From a candidate division CSSED10-310 bacterium (lineage in GTDB: Bacteria > CSSED10-310 > JAFGDC01), in NCBI GenBank assembly GCA_016932295.1, contig JAFGDC010000630.1:1-9887 (forward strand): DNA of 9,887 nucleotides, written 5' to 3'. Position 1 is the first letter of the stretch; each line of letters opens with the position of its first letter. Of the stretch, positions 6,233 through 9,887 are shown one piece after another. The notes beneath the pieces are model-generated. The model had not been told where the DNA came from, made no database searches, and saw only the letters and a program-made list of their open reading frames with translations. A program made the translations under genes and the position numbers.

Positions 6233-7006
6233 TCACAACAGGAGCGCCGTAAGGAAATAGTCGGAAATCAGGATGAGCATCATGGAGACGACCACCGCGG
6301 CGGTAGTGGCCTTGCCTACCCCCTCGGCGCCTCCCTGCGTATAAAATCCCTTATAGCAGCTTATGATGGAGATGATCATGCCGAAAAACAGGGCCTTGAA
6401 CAGACCACCATAGACATCCTCGAAATCGAGATAGATCCAGGTGCTGTTCATGTACACCACCGGATTGACCCCGAGCAGACTCGTGCCCACCAAGTACCCG
6501 CCGAAGATACCCAGGCCGTCGGCCATGATCACGAGTAACGGCATCATGATGGTAGTCGCCAGGAATCGCGGGACCACCAGGTATTTCACCGGGTTCACCG
6601 CCAGCGTGGTGAGGGCGTCGATCTGCTCCGTGACCCTCATGGTGCCTAGTTCGGCGGCCATGGCGGAGCCCACCCGTCCGGCGACGATGAGGCCGGTGAT
6701 GACCGGTCCCAGTTCCCGCGTCATGGAGAGCGCCACGAGCGATCCCATCATGCTTTCCGCATGAAACCTTTTGAACGCCGAGAAACTCTGCAGGGCAAGA
6801 ACGGCACCGGTGAAAGAGGCGGTGATCAGGACAACCGGAAACGAGCGCACCCCCACCTCTTCCATTTGTTTGAACAGGTTGCGGAGTCGTAAAGGCGGCG
6901 TGAAAGCAGTGGTCAGCGTCTTCATGAACAGGCCGAGAATCCTGCCGCTCTCCTCCATGAATCCATAAATCGGCAGGCCGAAAAAGGCAAGAAGGCGCTC
7001 AATCAT
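6233..7006 (-). CDS. mlaE: MlaE-type ABC transporter permease
   Basis: This is the inner-membrane permease of the Mla/MCE phospholipid transport system, 257 residues. It begins with an amphipathic segment (1-30). Hydrophobic helices follow near 55-75, 95-112, 147-172, 200-218 and 235-257. The family signature is clear: MTRELGPVITGLIVAGRVG (95-113) with SAMAAELGTMRVTEQIDAL (114-132), the conserved coupling region that contacts MlaF. The start ATG at 7006 has TGAGG six bases upstream, and that TGA is the dnaB stop. Gene order mlaE-mlaF-MCE matches the core of mla operons. No mlaB (STAS protein) or mlaC (periplasmic carrier) gene is next to it. Confidence 0.95.
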   Translation of the reverse strand: MIERLLAFFGLPIYGFMEESGRILGLFMKTLTTAFTPPLRLRNLFKQMEEVGVRSFPVVLITASFTGAVLALQSFSAFKRFHAESMMGSLVALSMTRELGPVITGLIVAGRVGSAMAAELGTMRVTEQIDALTTLAVNPVKYLVVPRFLATTIMMPLLVIMADGLGIFGGYLVGTSLLGVNPVVYMNSTWIYLDFEDVYGGLFKALFFGMIISIISCYKGFYTQGGAEGVGKATTAAVVVSMMLILISDYFLTALLL

Positions 7007-7014
7007 GCAAAACC

Positions 7015-8454
7015 TCAGGTGAACAGGTCATCATCGTCGTCAAGCAGGAGCGAGTCGGCGTCCCGCTGTGACTCGGCGGCATAATCATAATCTTTGAAAA
7101 GGTCCTTGAACAGCATGAACTGTTTGAGGAATGCCATATGACAGTTGCCGGTGGGTCCATTTCGGTGCTTGGCGATGATCACTTCGGCGCGACCGTCGGT
7201 GGCTTCCTCTCTGCCGTCCAATTCCATGATCTTCAAGCCATACACCTCGGGCCGATACAGAAACAGCACCAGATCGGCATCCTGTTCGATGGCCCCGGAT
7301 TCCCTGAGATCCGAAAGTTGCGGGCGCTTCTTCTTGTCCCTGGTCTCCACGGCGCGGCTGAGCTGCGATAGTGCGATCACCGGGATGTTCAGCTCCTTGG
7401 CCATATTTTTCATGGCACGTGAAATATCGGAGATCTCCTGCTGTCTCGACTCATACCTGCGATCACCCTGCATGAGTTGCAGATAATCGACCACCACCAG
7501 CTTCAAGCCGACTCGGGCGTGCAGGCGCCGGGCTTTGGCGCGCAGCTTGAACGGCGTCAGACCAGGGGTATCGTCGATGTATACCGGCGCATTCTGAAGT
7601 CTGGCCAGGGCGGACGTCAGCTTCGGCCAATCGGATTTGGACAGGAATCCATTGCGCAACAGATGACCCTCAACACCCGCCTCGGCGGACAACAAGCGCA
7701 TCACCAGTTGTTCCCTGGCCATCTCCATGCTGAACACCGCCACCGGCGCCTGGTGATGGAGCGCCACCGAATGGGCGATATTGAGGGCGAAAGAGGTTTT
7801 ACCCATGGCCGGCCGGGCGGCGACGATGATCAAGTCACCTTTGTGAAGACCGGAAGTGAGTTTATCCAGGTCCGCGAAGCCGGTCGGCAGCCCGGAGACC
7901 GATTCCTTTCGCTTGTAGAGTTCATCGATGGTCTCGAAGGTGCTGCCGACGATTTTGGAGATGGGCTGCAGCGCCTGCGCCAGACGCCGCTCCGACAACT
8001 TCAGGAGGGATGATTCCGTTTCACTGAGCAGCACATCCACGTCCTCGGAATCCTCATAACTTTTTGCCATCAATGATTCAGCGGTGATGATCAGCTTGCG
8101 GAGAATGGCCTTCTCCTGGACTATGCGGCTGTGCTGCTCGACATTCGCCGCAGTGGGAACGGCATCGACCAGGGATGACAAATACGCGACGCCACCGACA
8201 TTTTCCAGTACATCCTGCCGTTGCAGGTGGTCCTTGATGCTGACCAGATCGATCTTGTTTTCATTTTCGAACACATCCACCATGGTATCGAACAATATGC
8301 GGTGGGATTCCAGGTAAAAATCCCCTCGTTCCAGGTATTCCACCACGGTGGCCAGGCACTCGTTCTTGAGCAGGATCGCGCCCAAGACGGCCCTTTCAGC
8401 GTCATAGCTGTGGGGCAGTGAACGCTGCAGGGAGATGTCCCCAGGTTCCTTCAT
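7015..8454 (-). CDS. dnaB: Replicative DNA helicase DnaB
   Basis: This is the hexameric 5'-3' helicase of the replication fork, 479 residues, near the usual length. The N-terminal domain (about 12-110, starting LPHSYDAERAVLGAILL) mediates hexamer and primase contacts. After a helical linker the RecA-like domain starts near 183 (SGLPTGFADLDKLTSGL). It shows Walker A RPAMGKTS (214-221), catalytic Glu244 in FSMEM, Walker B LVVVDYLQLM (319-328), and the DnaB segment SDLRESGAIEQDADLVLFLYRPE (in two parts, 381-390 and 391-403). No intein interrupts it. The C-terminus ends in a short acidic run (LLLDDDDDLFT). The ATG at 8454 has AGGA about 7 bases upstream. It lies 31 bases after rplI, a common arrangement, and 8 bases before mlaE, which is unusual company. 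Confidence 0.97.
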   Translation of the reverse strand: MKEPGDISLQRSLPHSYDAERAVLGAILLKNECLATVVEYLERGDFYLESHRILFDTMVDVFENENKIDLVSIKDHLQRQDVLENVGGVAYLSSLVDAVPTAANVEQHSRIVQEKAILRKLIITAESLMAKSYEDSEDVDVLLSETESSLLKLSERRLAQALQPISKIVGSTFETIDELYKRKESVSGLPTGFADLDKLTSGLHKGDLIIVAARPAMGKTSFALNIAHSVALHHQAPVAVFSMEMAREQLVMRLLSAEAGVEGHLLRNGFLSKSDWPKLTSALARLQNAPVYIDDTPGLTPFKLRAKARRLHARVGLKLVVVDYLQLMQGDRRYESRQQEISDISRAMKNMAKELNIPVIALSQLSRAVETRDKKKRPQLSDLRESGAIEQDADLVLFLYRPEVYGLKIMELDGREEATDGRAEVIIAKHRNGPTGNCHMAFLKQFMLFKDLFKDYDYAAESQRDADSLLLDDDDDLFT

Positions 8455-8485
8455 GCCCCTGTCCTTTTTGTTCAGCGATGCATTG

Positions 8486-8929
8486 TCAGGCCTTGACGAC
8501 CCAAACCTTCAACCGAGCCTCCACCTCTGGATGGAGACGGATGAGCACCGGGTAGATCCCGAGCGTCTTGATGGGCTCCTCCAGGACCACCTGCCGCTTG
8601 TCGATCTCCATTCCTTCACCCTGCAGACACTTGATGATGTCCACCGCGGACACCGAACCGAACAACTTCTCGTTTTCGCCGACCTGCCGGGCGATGGTAC
8701 AGGAGATCTTCTTGATCCGCCGCGCCAGATCCCTGGCCACCTTGATTTCCTTGTTCTGCCTCAGTTCCATCATGCGACGTTCGTGGGTAAGGATGGCCAT
8801 ATTGCCGGAGCTGGCCAGGACCGCCAACCGTTTCGGAATCAGGAAATTCCTGCCGTACCCGTCAGCCACGTCAACCGCCTCACCCGCCTTGCCAAGATGC
8901 TTTATGTTTTCCCGCAGGATCACCTTCAT
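8486..8929 (-). CDS. rplI: 50S ribosomal protein L9
   Basis: This large-subunit protein binds 23S rRNA near the L1 stalk and helps maintain reading frame. It has 147 residues, the standard length. The N-domain reads MKVILRENIKHLGKAGEAVD then VADGYGRNFLIPKRLA, the L9 signature. A long connecting helix (about 45-75) leads to a C-domain with GENEKLFGSVSAVDI and the end EARLKVWVVKA. The ATG at 8929-8927 is preceded by AGGAGG with a 6-base spacer, and the conserved MKVIL start confirms it. In-frame sequence further upstream does not resemble L9. Usually rpsR lies directly upstream, but here only 95 bases separate it from rpsF. Confidence 0.97.
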   Translation of the reverse strand: MKVILRENIKHLGKAGEAVDVADGYGRNFLIPKRLAVLASSGNMAILTHERRMMELRQNKEIKVARDLARRIKKISCTIARQVGENEKLFGSVSAVDIIKCLQGEGMEIDKRQVVLEEPIKTLGIYPVLIRLHPEVEARLKVWVVKA

Positions 8930-9024
8930 TGCGTTCCTCCTCGCATTGCTGCGCCCAAAGTATACACTCAACGCGCATCTGACGCATAGGTTCGGTCGAC
9001 GCACGTTCACAGCGTGGACACGTA
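8930..9024 (-). other. rpsF-rplI spacer lacking rpsR; possible weak promoter
   Basis: In most bacteria rpsR (S18, about 75 codons) lies here. The 95-base gap is too short for it, and no frame shows S18 sequence. A TATACT box (8964-8959 on the minus strand) could be a -10 element for rplI-dnaB, but I find no good -35 at the proper distance. The AGGAGG ribosome site of rplI is at its downstream end. Confidence 0.5.
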
Positions 9025-9531
9025 TTACTCTTCAGTCTTCTCCGATTCGGTCGCAGCCTCCTCTTCGTCGTCGTCTTCGTCTTCGTCTTCGTCAGCATCC
9101 TCTTCCGAATCCTCATCGGACTCGTCCGGCTGGTATTCCGGAACGGGCTTCACCGCAGGCGGTGCCGGACGCGCCACGGGCACCTTGTCCTCGTCCTCTT
9201 CCGACTCAGCCTCGGTTTTCACCTCGGTGATCCGATCGGCGGCGTGTTCGTCTGCAAGCACGGTCATGTACTTGATCACCGCATCGGTGATGCGGTAACG
9301 CCGCTCCATTTCGGTGATCACCTCGCTTGAGGAACTCACCAGCAGCAGAACGTAGTAGCCCTGTTTGAACTTGTCGACTTCGTAGGCCAATTGACGCTTG
9401 CCCCACTTTTCGATCTTGACGAGTTGACCACCCAGGTTGTTGATCATGGTCCGAAGGTTGTCGACAAAGGCCTCGACATCTTCTTCCGTGACCGCGGGAT
9501 TCATTATGAAAATACTTTCATAGAGTTTCAG
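9025..9531 (-). CDS. rpsF: 30S ribosomal protein S6 with acidic C-terminal tail, CTG start
   Basis: This small-subunit platform protein normally pairs with S18. I place the start at a CTG codon (9531-9529), giving 168 residues. The first residues then read (M)KLYESIFIMNPAVTEED, which matches the conserved S6 beginning (M-R/K-x-Y-E-x-x-F-I-x-N-P). AAGGAGG lies 7 bases upstream. The first in-frame ATG (9504) would delete nine residues, including the first beta strand, and has no ribosome site. The S6 core runs to about residue 93, with WGKRQLAYEVDKFKQGYY and the strand ending KYMTVLAD. Beyond it lies a tail of about 75 residues: a Pro/Val-rich linker, then a run of Glu and Asp. The gene begins 14 bases after pth. 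Family identity is certain; the CTG start is inference from homology and ribosome-site position, and a base error is the main alternative. Confidence 0.93.
   Translation of the reverse strand: MKLYESIFIMNPAVTEEDVEAFVDNLRTMINNLGGQLVKIEKWGKRQLAYEVDKFKQGYYVLLLVSSSSEVITEMERRYRITDAVIKYMTVLADEHAADRITEVKTEAESEEDEDKVPVARPAPPAVKPVPEYQPDESDEDSEEDADEDEDEDDDEEEAATESEKTEE
9062..9093 (-). repeat. Short tandem repeat in the rpsF acidic tail
   Basis: The coding strand has three tandem copies of the 6-base unit ACGAAG (forward-strand cttcgt at 9075-9080, 9081-9086 and 9087-9092), flanked by further GAC/GAA codons. It encodes alternating Asp and Glu. Such a repeat could expand or shrink by slippage in six-base steps without changing frame, altering tail length between strains. 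Confidence 0.7.
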
Positions 9532-9538
9532 GGGACTG

Positions 9539-9545
9539 CCTCCTT
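9539..9545 (-). promoter_or_regulatory. Ribosome binding site that decides the rpsF CTG start
   Basis: AAGGAGG on the minus strand is a near-perfect Shine-Dalgarno. It lies 7 bases ahead of CTG (9531) but about 34 bases ahead of the first in-frame ATG (9504). It directly follows the pth stop codon. Its position is the strongest local reason to prefer the CTG start. Confidence 0.85.
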
Positions 9546-9887
9546 TCAGGATTCTTCAAGAGCAATTTTCCCATTGTATTCATTCATGGCGGCGGTCACT
9601 CCCCGCCGAAGCAGGTAGATGACCGCTTCCGCCGCTGTTTGCGCCAGACTACCATAAAGCGTTTCCTCGGCCGCCGCAACCTCTTCCAAAACCCACTCGG
9701 TGGTGGTCACGGCCTGCGGGGGTGAGCCGATACCCATCCGCACCCTGATAAAATCATCACTTTCCATCTGGTCGATGATGGAGCGCACACCCTTGTGGCC
9801 ACCATCACCACCCGCCAGCCGGATACGCAACACCCCGGCAGCCAGGTCCTTGTCATCGAAGGCGACGACGAGACGCCCAACGGGCAA
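9546..9887 (-). CDS. pth: Peptidyl-tRNA hydrolase, C-terminal part (partial)
   Basis: This enzyme cleaves peptidyl-tRNA dropped from the ribosome, recycling the tRNA. The window holds the last 113 codons; the N-terminal half, including the catalytic His, lies beyond position 9887. Visible family features are VVAFDDKDLAAGVLRIRL (catalytic Asp region), the glycine-rich GGDGGHKGVRSIIDQM and the segment DDFIRVRMGIGSP. The usual GGHNG loop reads GGHKG here, replacing an Asn that contacts substrate in E. coli Pth (Asn114) with Lys. The gene precedes rpsF by 14 bases, a common deltaproteobacterial and firmicute-like neighbourhood. The codon at the window edge is an internal TTG, not a start. Confidence 0.93.
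   Translation of the reverse strand: MPVGRLVVAFDDKDLAAGVLRIRLAGGDGGHKGVRSIIDQMESDDFIRVRMGIGSPPQAVTTTEWVLEEVAAAEETLYGSLAQTAAEAVIYLLRRGVTAAMNEYNGKIALEES

Noticed and set aside
8930..9010. An N-terminal extension of L9 starting at 9010, or a remnant of S18 in the gap
   Set aside because: The extension does not match L9, and the conserved MKVIL start has its own AGGAGG site. The extra residues show no S18 motif despite being Arg- and Cys-containing.
9062..9093. The repeated TCTTCG/TCGTCT tract as a possible CRISPR-like or regulatory repeat
   Set aside because: It is in frame within rpsF and codes for the acidic tail, with no spacers or separate repeat units.
9014..9298. A plus-strand serine-rich frame
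   Set aside because: It is the complement of the Asp/Glu codons in the S6 tail, so the polyserine run is a reading-frame shadow.

Overview
This window reads as the core chromosome of a Gram-negative, GC-rich bacterium, most likely a deltaproteobacterium (Desulfobacterota or Desulfuromonadota type). I base this on the MlaE/MlaF/MCE lipid-transport genes, which imply an outer membrane, on the EF-Tu N-terminus ([10 protein letters not shown]...GHIDHGK), and on the YacL-type PIN/TRAM gene next to a fused ispDF. The taxonomic call is from memory of family patterns, not a search. Every gene I can support lies on the minus strand, so transcription runs from position 9887 down to 1.

Layout in the direction of transcription. 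(1) 9887-8486: 3' part of pth (peptidyl-tRNA hydrolase), rpsF (ribosomal protein S6) and rplI (L9). rpsF appears to use a CTG start codon and carries a long acidic C-terminal tail. rpsR (S18), which normally sits between rpsF and rplI, is absent. (2) 8454-7015: dnaB, the replicative helicase, without an intein. (3) 7006-3816: mlaE, mlaF and a long MCE (MlaD-type) gene whose protein ends in a beta-strand-rich region resembling an outer-membrane barrel. All gaps from pth to the MCE gene are under 100 bases, so this looks like one long operon joining translation, replication and envelope lipid transport. (4) 3815-3642: the first clear break, about 170 bases with two inverted repeats and candidate promoters.

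(5) 3641-630: a second operon of a YacL-like PIN/TRAM membrane protein, bifunctional ispDF (isoprenoid precursor synthesis) and rlmB (23S rRNA 2'-O-methyltransferase). ispDF and rlmB overlap at GTGA. It ends in a probable intrinsic terminator. (6) 569-1: a strong sigma70-type promoter drives tRNA-Thr(TGT), tRNA-Tyr(GTA), tRNA-Gly(TCC), tRNA-Thr(GGT) and then tuf (first 25 codons only). This is the same order as the E. coli thrU-tyrU-glyT-thrT-tufB operon.

I saw no mobile element, CRISPR array, phage gene or toxin-antitoxin pair. The window is mostly conserved housekeeping DNA. The points worth a second look are the rpsF start codon and tail, the missing rpsR, and the fused MCE/beta-domain protein.
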